From the NCBI GenBank assembly GCA_029558535.1, contig JAKQEK010000071.1, positions 62,001 to 126,000 of the forward strand: a stretch of DNA of 64,000 nucleotides, given 5' to 3'. This document shows positions 1-10,936 of the stretch, in pieces (within the stretch, counting starts at the first letter, position 1; every line of letters begins with the position of its first letter). The notes beneath the pieces are model-generated. The model saw nothing but the letters and a program-made list of their open reading frames with translations. It was not told where the DNA came from and did no database searches. The position numbers were made by a program, and so were the translations under genes. Source of the stretch: Bacteroidota bacterium. GTDB lineage: Bacteria > Bacteroidota > Bacteroidia > Bacteroidales > ML635J-15.

Positions 1-1053
1 TTGTCTGTATTCGTCAAGAGTTGTTGCACCAATACATTGTATTTCGCCTCTTGCTAATGCTGGTTTTAACATGTTGGCAGCATCTAGTGAGCCTGTTGTA
101 CCCCCGGCACCGACAATAGTATGAATTTCGTCAATAAACAATATTACATCATTTGCTTTTACTAATTCATCAATTATGGCTTTCATTCTTTCCTCAAATT
201 GTCCACGATATTTTGTTCCTGCAACAATTGAAGCCATGTCAAGAGTAATTACTCTTTTATCAAAAAGCAAATGAGATACTTTTTTTTGTATTATTCTTGC
301 AGCAAGACCTTCGACAATAGCAGATTTTCCTACACCGGGCTCACCAATCAACACAGGATTGTTCTTTTTTCTTCTTGACAATATCTGAGAAATACGTTCA
401 ATTTCCGTATCTCTACCAACAATTGGGTCAAGTTTGCCTTCTTCAACAGCTTTTGTGAGGTCCACGCCAAAACTGTCAAGTACCGGAGTGTCCGATTTCG
501 ATTTACTCGTTGTCCTTCTTGATGCACCTGGATCTGCCGATGAACTTCCATAAGGTCCGGAACCGGAATCTTCGTTTTCATCTTCATCATCATCATCAGA
601 AGACGCAGAACCTGTAAACTCACTCATTTCCATACTCATTTTTACCATATCATATTCAATACTAAATTCATCCAGTAATTGTGAAAAGCGGCTTGGAACT
701 TTTAATATAGCAAGAAGTAAATGTCCAGTATTTATTTCGTCAGAGTTAAGAGATATGGCTTCCGAATACATAAATTTCTGAATTCTTTCTGTAGTCTTTG
801 TAGGAACCACTTTATCCATATCATCCATAGTTAGCTCGTTGTTAATATTTTTTACGTGAGCTTCTATTTTTTCTTTTAGTTCGTGTATATTTATGTCCAA
901 TTCTTTTAGTATATCCACAGCTTCGCAAGACGATTCGCGTAAAATACCAAGAAACAGATGTTCAGGTCCTAAATAATCATTGCCAAGCCTAATGGCTTCC
1001 TCTTTACTGTATTGAATAACATCAAGCAATGACTGAGAAAATTTTCTTTTCAT
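1..1053 (-). CDS. clpC: ATP-dependent Clp protease ATP-binding subunit ClpC (N-terminal 351 residues, cut by window edge)
   Basis: AAA+ unfoldase that feeds substrates to the ClpP protease in the cytoplasm. The gene runs off the left edge, so only the N-terminal part is visible. Residues 1-145 form the double Clp N-domain ([12 protein letters not shown] and [11 protein letters not shown] mark its two repeats). An acidic, Ser/Gly-rich linker follows at about 150-190. The first AAA+ module has Walker A GEPGVGKS at 237-244 and Walker B VILFIDE at 303-309. Two N-terminal repeats and this linker fit ClpC better than ClpB, but the middle domain that would settle it lies outside the window. The ATG at 1053 opens a frame that stays open to base 1. 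It is divergent from gyrA. Confidence 0.9.
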   Translation of the reverse strand, partial: MKRKFSQSLLDVIQYSKEEAIRLGNDYLGPEHLFLGILRESSCEAVDILKELDINIHELKEKIEAHVKNINNELTMDDMDKVVPTKTTERIQKFMYSEAISLNSDEINTGHLLLAILKVPSRFSQLLDEFSIEYDMVKMSMEMSEFTGSASSDDDDEDENEDSGSGPYGSSSADPGASRRTTSKSKSDTPVLDSFGVDLTKAVEEGKLDPIVGRDTEIERISQILSRRKKNNPVLIGEPGVGKSAIVEGLAARIIQKKVSHLLFDKRVITLDMASIVAGTKYRGQFEERMKAIIDELVKANDVILFIDEIHTIVGAGGTTGSLDAANMLKPALARGEIQCIGATTLDEYRQ

Positions 1054-1413
1054 ATATATTATCTAATTCAACTTTAAAAATATAAAACTATTTATTACAA
1101 ACGAATAAATGATGTATTATTTTACAAAATTACTAATAATTTTGTTAATATCGATATTAGTAAATAAGAGAAGCTTAGTTTTTGATTTTTTTAAGTTTTG
1201 TAATAATGATTTTCATTGGAAAATGCAGTTACTTAAATTAACTTAAACAATGATTAAGATGCAAATCAGACAAATTTTTATAAACATAAATTGTTGAAAA
1301 GTAACCACAATCTTGAAAAATTTAACAAAAGAAAAGTACTATTTTAGTAAACTTTTTAAAAAATACACAAAAGGTTGAAATATAGTGAAATAGAAATTTA
1401 AAATCAAAGGATT
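1054..1413. promoter_or_regulatory. Divergent clpC/gyrA intergenic region
   Basis: This 360-base AT-rich gap must carry the promoters of both clpC (leftward) and gyrA (rightward). On the minus strand TAATTTTG at 1125-1132 fits the Bacteroidota -7 consensus TAnnTTTG, about 70 bases before the clpC start. No exact copy was found on the plus strand before gyrA. I see no RNA gene, CtsR-like operator or long inverted repeat. Confidence 0.4.
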
Positions 1414-3987
<2,574 letters not shown>

Positions 3988-4054
3988 AATAATTGGCAAA
4001 GTGTTTGTATATTTGCTGTCGAATTTTTAAAATTGATAATTTAAAAGTATTATT

Positions 4055-5323
4055 ATGAAAAAGTTAAGTGTATTATTTTTAATGTGTGCATTGAGTTTTT
4101 CTGTTTTTGCTCAAAAAAATGCAGTTACCAGTGCCTGGAGTTATTTAAAGGACGGTTTTTTGGATGATGCAAAAAAGTCTATTGACAAAGCTGAAGCCCA
4201 TGCAGACACAAAAGATTGGTATAAAACTTATTATTTTAAAGGTCAGATTTATCAGGAAATAGGAATATCTGAAAAACCAAAATACAAATCTTTATGTACA
4301 GATTGTCTTGATATTTCTTATGAAGCTTATATGAAAGCAATTAAGTTAAATTTCAAAAATCCGGATCATAGGAATTTAGATTTAACTACTGAATTAGGAC
4401 TAATGCAATTCCTAACGATTCTGAATGAAGCTAATGAAAAAAATTATGAAGATACGGAAGCTTTGTATGATATTATTTTAAACAGATTTCCTGCATTATC
4501 AAATGCATTTATAAATCAAGGCGTAACAAAATATCAGGCAAATGATTTCGAAGGAGCATACACAAATTTTGAAAAAGCAGTAATGATTGCAACTTTATCT
4601 TTCAAAGCAGATACACAATTATATTATTTTACTTCGCTTGCTGCTATGAAAGCCCAAAAGTTTGAAGAAGCTGTTCAGTTGAATAAATTACTGATTGATA
4701 TGAAATTTGGTGCTGATGATGATGAAAGAGTTAGTATTTATCTTAATCAAGCTATTGCATACAGACAAATTGGCGATACTGCAAATATGCTTAAAACTCT
4801 TGAAAGTGGTATTAAAGCATATCCAAATGCAAATTATCCTTTAGTCATAGAAACTTTTAACTATTATGTTAATCAGGGCGAAAATGAAAAAGCTTTTGAA
4901 TATATCAATATGGCAATAGTTAAAAATCCTGAAGATGCACAGTTCTATGTAATCAGAGGCACTTTGCTAGAAGAAATGAAACGAAAATCGGAAGCACAGG
5001 TTGATTATAAAAAGGCTCTTGAACTAAATCCTGAGAATTTTGATGCAAATTACAGTATGGGTGCTTTCTATTATAATACTGCTGTTGATACTTTGGATTG
5101 GGCAGATAAAAATATTCCTATCACTCAATTTCAGGAATTGGATAAATATAAAATCATTGCAAATGACTATTTTAGCCAGGCATTACCTTTTCTTGAAAAA
5201 GCTCAAACTCAGCAACCTACTAACTTGAATGTGTTATCGACTCTTAAAACAATTTATTACAGGTTGATGATGATGGATAAATATAACGAGATGACAACGA
5301 AAATAAACGCTCTGACAAACTAA
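4055..5323 (+). CDS. Secreted tetratricopeptide repeat protein
   Basis: A 422-residue protein with a signal peptide (MKKLSVLFLMCALSFSVFA, then Q) followed by TPR-like helical pairs. Clear repeats are seen around residues 150-190 (AFINQGVTKYQANDFEGAY), 225-265, 270-300 and 300-340 (AQVDYKKALELNPENFDANY). TPR arrays are protein-protein scaffolds, and exported ones in Bacteroidota often serve envelope assembly, but nothing here identifies the partner. It begins 67 bases after gyrA and has its own terminator at 5348-5379, so it may be transcribed with gyrA or from a promoter in that gap. No cysteine follows the signal peptide, so it is not a lipoprotein. The fold call is firm and the role is unknown. 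Confidence 0.8.
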   Translation: MKKLSVLFLMCALSFSVFAQKNAVTSAWSYLKDGFLDDAKKSIDKAEAHADTKDWYKTYYFKGQIYQEIGISEKPKYKSLCTDCLDISYEAYMKAIKLNFKNPDHRNLDLTTELGLMQFLTILNEANEKNYEDTEALYDIILNRFPALSNAFINQGVTKYQANDFEGAYTNFEKAVMIATLSFKADTQLYYFTSLAAMKAQKFEEAVQLNKLLIDMKFGADDDERVSIYLNQAIAYRQIGDTANMLKTLESGIKAYPNANYPLVIETFNYYVNQGENEKAFEYINMAIVKNPEDAQFYVIRGTLLEEMKRKSEAQVDYKKALELNPENFDANYSMGAFYYNTAVDTLDWADKNIPITQFQELDKYKIIANDYFSQALPFLEKAQTQQPTNLNVLSTLKTIYYRLMMMDKYNEMTTKINALTN

Positions 5324-5347
5324 AGAACATTTTAAAAGTATATTTAT

Positions 5348-5379
5348 AAGCTGTTTGATTATTTTCAGACAGCTTTTTT
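5348..5379 (+). terminator. Rho-independent terminator after the TPR gene
   Basis: AAGCTGTTTG pairs with CAGACAGCTT (one G-T pair) across a loop of about 8 bases, followed by a run of six T. It closes the gyrA-TPR stretch. Confidence 0.8.
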
Positions 5380-5432
5380 GTTTATAATATTTATCAATTA
5401 ATACAAATTGTTATAATTAAAGTATAAGTATA

Positions 5433-5466
5433 AATTGTAAATTTGTAAATTTGTAAATTTGTAAAT
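5433..5466 (+). repeat. Short tandem repeat, unit TTGTAAAT, about four copies
   Basis: The 8-base unit TTGTAAAT is repeated head to tail about four times and ends about 20 bases before the start of the deformylase chimera gene. It sits where the core promoter should be, so copy-number change could alter promoter spacing. That is inference; only the repeat itself is seen. Confidence 0.7.
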
Positions 5467-5486
5467 ATTTATAAAAATATAGAGAA

Positions 5487-7046
5487 ATGAAAAGACTTAT
5501 TTTACTTACAGCAACAGTTCTAATTTGTTTACCAGCTTATGTCCAGACACAGATTGAACTAGATTTCGGCATTTTGCAAAATGGTTCGCAATTGGCTTTA
5601 GACAGTATTTTAATTGAAAATCAGACTGCTGGTGGTGATACTATGATTTATAACTCACATACAGGATTTGTTTTTGATATGATTTCCGGAATACGTAATC
5701 CGAAATTAACAGAAAGCAATAAACTTGAGGTAAAACAAAATTATCCAAATCCTTTTTCGGGTGAAACTGTAATTGATATTTATGTTCCTGATAATGAGGT
5801 GTTTGTTAAAGTATTTGATTCCACAGGCAAGTTAGTCTTAAACGAAAAATATATTACAGGTAAAGGTTCCTGTAGTTTTACTTTTACACCCGGAGAAGCA
5901 AAACAGTATATTGCAAGTTTTACTTGCGGTGAACAGGAGAGTAGCATAAAAATGACATATTCGGGGAGTTCTAAAACCAAAGCTTCTTTAGCTTTTAACG
6001 GACAAATAAATATGCTTTCATTAAAATCGGTGAAATCAGGACCATTTGTTTACAATCAGGGAGATGTATTGAATTTTACAGGATTTGTAACTGTGTGTAA
6101 TGAGGCAGAAAGTACATCGTTTACTGATAGCCCGGTTGTTTCACAAACTTATAATTTTGATTTTACATATCTTACAGTTATTCAGCCTGATGCACCTGTG
6201 AAGGAGAATTTGTCTGTTACTGAGAATACAATAAATTGGTCATGGACAGCAGTTGACGGGGCTACAGGCTACAAATACAATTTTGTAAATGATTATTCAA
6301 GTGCTATTGACCTTGAGACAGAACATTCATATATGCAGGAAGAACTGTTAGCCGGTACAAATTACAAGTTATTTGCTTGGGCATATAATGAATGCGGAGA
6401 ATCATTTTCTACAAGAATTGATACTGCAACAACTGCACTACCACTAACACAAGACGAAATAGATCTTATCTTATCGGGTGAATCTACAGAAGCAATGTAT
6501 GTTTTAAATATCTGTATTCAACCTGATACTATGGTTTTAAGAGCCATATCAACCAATGTAATTGTTGGAGAGGAAAACTTACAGCATTTCACAGATAGGA
6601 TGAAAGTAACTGTTGTTGGGACAGGAGTAGGACTAGCTGCTCCGCAAGTAGGTGTTAATCGCAGAATAATTTGGGTACAAAGGTATGACAAAGGAACAGT
6701 TGTAAACAGACCATGGGAATTATATTTCAATCCTAGAATTGTAGCTTATTCAGATACCGTAGCTCTTCGTTCGGACGGGTGTTTATCAGTGCCGGGAACT
6801 TGTGAGAGCACTTGGAGTATTGCAGGAAATTCATATCGTCCAAAATGGGTGGACGTAGAGTATTATTTAGAGGATGGCACATTTGTTCATGAGAGAATAA
6901 ACCATCAGTACACTGCTCATATATTCCAACACGAAATTGATCACTTGAACGGGATAATGTTTTTTGACAGACAGGTAGAGGAGGTTCCCGAAGAGTTTAC
7001 AATAATTGAAGGTGATTCTTATGAGGGGTTACCACCAATTGATTAG
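5487..7046 (+). CDS. Exported chimera: T9SS-like sandwich, Fn3-like domain, C-terminal peptide deformylase
   Basis: A 519-residue protein with an N-terminal signal peptide (1-20). Residues about 80-157 resemble a T9SS type A sorting sandwich (NYPNPF at 85-90, FDSTGKLVL, KQYIASF), here placed near the N-terminus instead of the C-terminus. Residues about 233-317 look like fibronectin type III. Residues about 343-500 are a peptide deformylase: motif I GVGLAAPQVG (380-389), motif II DGCLS (430-434, normally EGCLS) with metal ligand C432, and motif III HEIDH (482-486) with both His ligands and the catalytic Glu. Deformylases normally act on nascent chains in the cytoplasm, so an exported one must act on other formyl peptides or have changed role. 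The protein ends shortly after the catalytic domain with no C-terminal sorting signal. The domain calls are firm; activity and final location are not. Confidence 0.85.
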   Translation: MKRLILLTATVLICLPAYVQTQIELDFGILQNGSQLALDSILIENQTAGGDTMIYNSHTGFVFDMISGIRNPKLTESNKLEVKQNYPNPFSGETVIDIYVPDNEVFVKVFDSTGKLVLNEKYITGKGSCSFTFTPGEAKQYIASFTCGEQESSIKMTYSGSSKTKASLAFNGQINMLSLKSVKSGPFVYNQGDVLNFTGFVTVCNEAESTSFTDSPVVSQTYNFDFTYLTVIQPDAPVKENLSVTENTINWSWTAVDGATGYKYNFVNDYSSAIDLETEHSYMQEELLAGTNYKLFAWAYNECGESFSTRIDTATTALPLTQDEIDLILSGESTEAMYVLNICIQPDTMVLRAISTNVIVGEENLQHFTDRMKVTVVGTGVGLAAPQVGVNRRIIWVQRYDKGTVVNRPWELYFNPRIVAYSDTVALRSDGCLSVPGTCESTWSIAGNSYRPKWVDVEYYLEDGTFVHERINHQYTAHIFQHEIDHLNGIMFFDRQVEEVPEEFTIIEGDSYEGLPPID

Positions 7047-7109
7047 GAGTTAAAATAGATTAACAGTTTAACTAAAAGAATTTAATATCTGATTCTAAAC
7101 TTAGTTCGA

Positions 7110-7132
7110 GCAAAATTTTTTTAAAAAATTGC
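7110..7132. terminator. Weak AT-rich inverted repeat between convergent genes
   Basis: GCAAAATTTTTT faces AAAAAATTGC, a near-perfect but AT-only stem apart from its GC ends. It lies between two converging genes and could terminate both. The stem is weak, so this is tentative. Confidence 0.3.
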
Positions 7133-7134
7133 AG

Positions 7135-7539
7135 TTATAGGGCGTTTTTAATAATTTGTATCTTCATTTCTCGATCAAAGGAATACGTTTTACTTTTAAA
7201 TATTATCAGTTCATAAAGTTGTAATGATTTTTCTAGATATTTTTTAGATTGTTCAGATTTATCATTAAATCCAATTTGTGAAATTAACTCAGCAAGAAAT
7301 TCAATGTTTTCAATATTAAAACCAACAAATTTGCTAAGGTATTCATTAGAATCGTCAGAATTTAATTTTAAAAATTTATCAAGATCAAAGTTAATTTCTT
7401 TCAATAGCATTTCGTTAACATCATCTTTTTCTGCAATAATACTTGTGTTTTCTTGCCCTCCAAATAGTTTTTGACGAATAGAACTAATTATTTGTCCGAT
7501 TTTTTCGATTTCACGTAATATGTAGTCTTTTTGTTCCAT
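7135..7539 (-). CDS. Hypothetical helical protein, DUF6483-like
   Basis: A 134-residue cytoplasmic protein without signal peptide or membrane segment and probably all helical. It opens with QKDYILREIEKIGQII, which recalls DUF6483 family proteins (MxxxDYxxRxIxxxGxxL), and contains a TPR-like stretch near residues 90-120 (KSEQSKKYLEKSLQLYELI). The family assignment is from memory of the N-terminal pattern and should be treated as a lead. Its ATG lies 8 bases after the stop of the lipoprotein gene on the same strand, so the two are probably co-transcribed. It converges with the deformylase chimera. Function unknown. Confidence 0.6.
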   Translation of the reverse strand: MEQKDYILREIEKIGQIISSIRQKLFGGQENTSIIAEKDDVNEMLLKEINFDLDKFLKLNSDDSNEYLSKFVGFNIENIEFLAELISQIGFNDKSEQSKKYLEKSLQLYELIIFKSKTYSFDREMKIQIIKNAL

Positions 7540-7547
7540 TATTGCAA

Positions 7548-8105
7548 TTAGTTTAAATGATAATTTATTAAATCAAATTTGTATATTGTGCCATTGTCAT
7601 CGGGAAAGGGAAATTCTTTCTTTATAAGGCCAATATTTTTTGACCAGTAATATTTATAATTGTCTTTTGAAAACATTGTGATATTATAAAAACATATCCC
7701 ATTAATAAAAATAGAATCCATTGTTAAGTATTCATAACCTTCAATTGTTGTCGGAGGATCATAATAAAACCCAATATAGCGTTTTTCAAATACCGGAACA
7801 GTTGCATGACTGTATATTGAACATCCGTTTGGGTAAAACAATGAAGAATAATAGGATTGGAATAAAAGTTCTGTAGGTTCGCCATGATAATCACATCTTT
7901 CTATAAATTCAAAGGTTTGCAAATCTAAATAAACACTGTCTATCAGATCATTAATAGTATCTCTGTAAATCCAATATGAACCGGGGTTGAAAATTACATT
8001 TGCTTTAAATTCTTCAGAGAAATAATGTTCTGGACAATTTTTGTATGGCCCATCACAGCTAAAAAGGATAAGAATTAATGTAATAAATAGAATAATATCT
8101 TTCAT
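7548..8105 (-). CDS. Predicted lipoprotein of unknown function
   Basis: A 185-residue protein with a lipoprotein signal peptide: hydrophobic stretch IILFITLILILF followed by the lipobox LFSC, with C17 as the predicted lipidated residue. The mature part is rich in Tyr, Phe and Asp, is probably beta-structured (GSYWIYRDTINDLIDSVYLD, YYWSKNIGLIKKEF) and has Cys residues that could pair. Strings such as PGSYWIYRD and NIGLIKKEF are common in small secreted Bacteroidota proteins, but I do not recognise a named family. It is the first gene of a likely two-gene operon with the DUF6483-like gene. Confidence 0.7.
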   Translation of the reverse strand: MKDIILFITLILILFSCDGPYKNCPEHYFSEEFKANVIFNPGSYWIYRDTINDLIDSVYLDLQTFEFIERCDYHGEPTELLFQSYYSSLFYPNGCSIYSHATVPVFEKRYIGFYYDPPTTIEGYEYLTMDSIFINGICFYNITMFSKDNYKYYWSKNIGLIKKEFPFPDDNGTIYKFDLINYHLN

Positions 8106-8224
8106 AATTTAAATAATTAGTGGTGTCGTCGCAGTTATTTAATCTCATCAAACTCATTAAAAAACTATTTACACAGATAGTTTGTCATTTATAAATACCT
8201 TTGGACATTATACAAAAAAACAGT

Positions 8225-8653
8225 TTATCCTACAGCCGGTATAATTACCATTTCTTCTTTAGAGTTAACATTTAATGTTAAGGTAGTTGTTATTGAGAAT
8301 CCATCAGTTAAAGTTATTTTAAATGAAACTTCAGAAAACCCATTATCAATTGATAGAATTTTTACAGTTTTCATCTTTTTAATGTGCTTTATATCAGGAC
8401 TGAAAAACTTTCCGTTTTTTGTATTTCCGCTTAATAATTCACTGAAAAATTGACTTGTGTTGCCAAGTAAAATATTCTCTATTTGTTGTTCACGAGTTTC
8501 TTGATCTATATAATGCATAGCATTTTCTAAATTCCCTTCAGAAATATATCCTGCAAATTCATCACAAAATGCTTTGATTTCCTTTTTTGATAACTGGCTA
8601 AATACATTTAGGCTTAACGCCAAAATAACTATAATACATAAAAATTTTCTCAT
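8225..8653 (-). CDS. Secreted hypothetical protein
   Basis: A 142-residue protein with a signal peptide ending near FSQ at residue 20 and no lipobox. The N-terminal half is helical (KKEIKAFCDEFAGYISEGNLENAMHYI) and the C-terminal half has beta-strand character (ILSIDNGFSEVSFKITLTDGFSITTTL). This helix-then-sheet pattern recalls small NTF2/DUF4878-like lumazine-fold lipoproteins, an inference from shape only. It follows the lipoprotein gene at 8688-9419 by 34 bases on the same strand, so the two are probably an operon. Function unknown. Confidence 0.65.
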   Translation of the reverse strand: MRKFLCIIVILALSLNVFSQLSKKEIKAFCDEFAGYISEGNLENAMHYIDQETREQQIENILLGNTSQFFSELLSGNTKNGKFFSPDIKHIKKMKTVKILSIDNGFSEVSFKITLTDGFSITTTLTLNVNSKEEMVIIPAVG

Positions 8654-8687
8654 AGAATACGATTAAAATAATTATAAGCTGACAATA

Positions 8688-9419
8688 TTAATTTTCATTA
8701 AGTAAAACGTCCAGAGATTTTTGAAAATTGCTTATAGATTGACATTCGATAAAATTTGTATTCTTTTTTGAATTCTTAAATTCAATATTGATATTTCCGG
8801 TTCCTTTTTGTCGTTTATCGGTTGTAATACTTTTATTTGAAACCATTGATTCTGCATCAATAAAAATATCGGCAAACTGTTCAATTGAAATACCGGCTAT
8901 TTTAGCTTCGCCACCGCTATATATACCCGATGAACTTTCTTCTTTTGTAACAGGAGTGTATGTAATCGTAGATTGAGTTATTTTATATGTATTCGCATTA
9001 CCATCAGAGAAAATAATTTTAACGGGATAATCAATTTTTACTATTGTGTCAAAAATCAGATATGGACCAACACGACTTTGTACATTTGGGTCGTCAGTAT
9101 CCCACAAACCGTCAAAATTCTTGACACGGGCTTTTACATACCAGTACGAATAATCGCTCATTTTCCCTTTTATTCCACTGCATTTGGGGACATTTATAAA
9201 ATCTTCGCTATCTGAAGTTAAAAAATAAAAATCTTTTATATCATTATGTTGACGACCGCCTTTATCAACAAAAATCTCTTCTGTAATTATTCCGGTTTTC
9301 CATATAAAATCCGTTTCAGTTTGTGGTATGTTTACATTACCATCGGTTTTTTTTATTTTACATGAGAACATAATCAACAAAAAACATATCATACTGACAG
9401 CAAATAGTTTCTTCTTCAT
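8688..9419 (-). CDS. Predicted lipoprotein of unknown function
   Basis: A 243-residue protein with a lipoprotein signal peptide and lipobox IMFSC (C20), followed by a charged stretch (KIKKTDGN). The mature protein appears beta-rich. No catalytic motif or named family was recognised. It heads a probable two-gene operon with the secreted protein at 8225-8653. The block 7135-9419 as a whole lies between the deformylase chimera and the aro block and is made of small envelope proteins without recognisable partners. Confidence 0.65.
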   Translation of the reverse strand: MKKKLFAVSMICFLLIMFSCKIKKTDGNVNIPQTETDFIWKTGIITEEIFVDKGGRQHNDIKDFYFLTSDSEDFINVPKCSGIKGKMSDYSYWYVKARVKNFDGLWDTDDPNVQSRVGPYLIFDTIVKIDYPVKIIFSDGNANTYKITQSTITYTPVTKEESSSGIYSGGEAKIAGISIEQFADIFIDAESMVSNKSITTDKRQKGTGNINIEFKNSKKNTNFIECQSISNFQKSLDVLLNEN

Positions 9420-9556
9420 TGGAATTATTTTAATTATGCTAATATATGACTTTTTGTTGTAATTTATTGCTTTAAATTGAATAAAATTAAATAAACATTG
9501 TTAATAAGTTGATTATCAGAATATTATCTAATAGTTTACTTTGAAAAAATAATATT

Positions 9557-9564
9557 TATATTTG
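9557..9564 (+). promoter_or_regulatory. Bacteroidota -7 promoter element of aroA
   Basis: TATATTTG matches TAnnTTTG and lies 22 bases before the GTG start of aroA, leaving a short leader. Confidence 0.55.
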
Positions 9565-9586
9565 CTTAATTATTAAGAACACAATT

Positions 9587-10870
9587 GTGGATTCGAAACC
9601 AAAGAAACAGTTTTTTAGTGGCATAATTGAAGCCCCGCCATCAAAAAGTCATGAACAACGTATTATGGCAGCAGGTTTACTGTCACAGGCAGGTTGTGTA
9701 ATTGAAAATTTCGGCACATCTGATGATGTATTAGCAGCACGCGAAATTATCTCACAATTGGGGGCAGTTGTTGTTTTTGACAATGATAAATTAGTTATCA
9801 GAAAAAGCATAGTAAAAATAGGAAACTTAAATAAAGAATATATATTAAATTGCAGAGAATCAGCCCTTTGTGCAAGATTGTTTACTCCGATAGCCTGCTT
9901 ATTTAATAATCCTTTTACTGTAGTTGGAAGCGGGACTTTATTAAAAAGAACTGTTGCAGACAATTTTACAATTTTACGTCAAATGGGCTGTGAGTATGAG
10001 TCAATGGATGGAAAGTTACCTGTTTATTTTAAGAGTGCATTTTTAAAAAGTGGTGAGTATAAAATTGATGGGAGCAGTTCTTCACAGTTTATTTCAGGTC
10101 TTATAATGTCATTACCTCTTGAAAAAGGAGACTCAAAACTAATAATATCAAACCCTGTAAGTATAAATTACATTTTGATGACTATTGAAGTAATTGCAAG
10201 TTTTGGTGTAAATATTAATTATAGAACTGACAATCAAACAGATTTAATTATTGATATTCCGGGAAATCAAACTTATAAATCAAAACGTATTTACACAATT
10301 GAAGGAGATTGGAGTGGGATTGCAAATATTTGTGTAGCTGCAGCTGTTAATGGAAAAATAGGAGTAAAGGGACTTAATAAAAGCTCTTTACAGCCTGACA
10401 AAGATATTTTAAAAGTTTTTGACCTCGCAGGGGTGAATTATTATTGGGAAAACGATAACCTGATAGTTGAAAAATCTGAAATAAAAGCTTTTGACTTTAA
10501 TGCTGTAAATTGCCCTGATTTAATTCCTGCTATTACAGTACTGGCAGCTTTTGCTAATGGAGAATCTCATATTTACGGAGCATCCAGGCTCAAGTCCAAA
10601 GAGAGCTCAAGGGCAGAGGTTTTGCAAAACGAATTAAAAAAGGCAAATCTAAATATCAGATTTAAAGATGATTTGATTCAGATTATTGGAAAGGGTAAAT
10701 ACAGTTTTGCAGAGTTTGATTCGCATGATGACCACCGTATTGCAATGGCTTTGACAGTTTTCGGAATGTTATCCGAAAATGGAGCAAGACTTGAAAATCG
10801 TCACTGTGTTTCAAAATCATATCCCGATTTCTTTGAGGATTTAAAAAAGATTACCGTTGATAGTAATTAA
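9587..10870 (+). CDS. aroA: 3-phosphoshikimate 1-carboxyvinyltransferase (EPSP synthase)
   Basis: Joins shikimate-3-phosphate and phosphoenolpyruvate in the sixth step of the shikimate pathway. The protein is 427 residues, the usual length. PPSKSHEQR (17-25) supplies the substrate-binding Lys/Ser, SSSQFISGLI binds shikimate phosphate, GDWSG replaces the usual GD(I/A)SS, and DDHRIAM near the C-terminus is typical. The loop matching E. coli LGNAGTAMRPL reads CRESALCARLF, so the position of Gly96 is Ala and that of Pro101 is Leu; a similar change is known in glyphosate-tolerant class II enzymes. Start chosen: GTG at 9587, since no ATG fits and a -7 element lies 22 bases upstream. It is followed by a methyltransferase and aroC on the same strand. 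Confidence 0.93.
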   Translation: MDSKPKKQFFSGIIEAPPSKSHEQRIMAAGLLSQAGCVIENFGTSDDVLAAREIISQLGAVVVFDNDKLVIRKSIVKIGNLNKEYILNCRESALCARLFTPIACLFNNPFTVVGSGTLLKRTVADNFTILRQMGCEYESMDGKLPVYFKSAFLKSGEYKIDGSSSSQFISGLIMSLPLEKGDSKLIISNPVSINYILMTIEVIASFGVNINYRTDNQTDLIIDIPGNQTYKSKRIYTIEGDWSGIANICVAAAVNGKIGVKGLNKSSLQPDKDILKVFDLAGVNYYWENDNLIVEKSEIKAFDFNAVNCPDLIPAITVLAAFANGESHIYGASRLKSKESSRAEVLQNELKKANLNIRFKDDLIQIIGKGKYSFAEFDSHDDHRIAMALTVFGMLSENGARLENRHCVSKSYPDFFEDLKKITVDSN

Positions 10871-10907
10871 AATATAGTCTTTAGTTTTATATCTAATTAG
10901 TTTATTT

Positions 10908-10915
10908 TATTTTTG
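10908..10915 (+). promoter_or_regulatory. Bacteroidota -7 element before the methyltransferase gene
   Basis: TATTTTTG matches TAnnTTTG, 21 bases before the ATG at 10937. It suggests the methyltransferase can be transcribed separately from aroA. Confidence 0.45.
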
Positions 10916-10936
10916 TGAATATCAGTATTATTTAAT

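Noticed and set aside
348..623. Open frame on the minus strand within clpC
   Set aside because: It is in another frame of the clpC coding sequence, and the clpC frame gives a perfect Clp protein.
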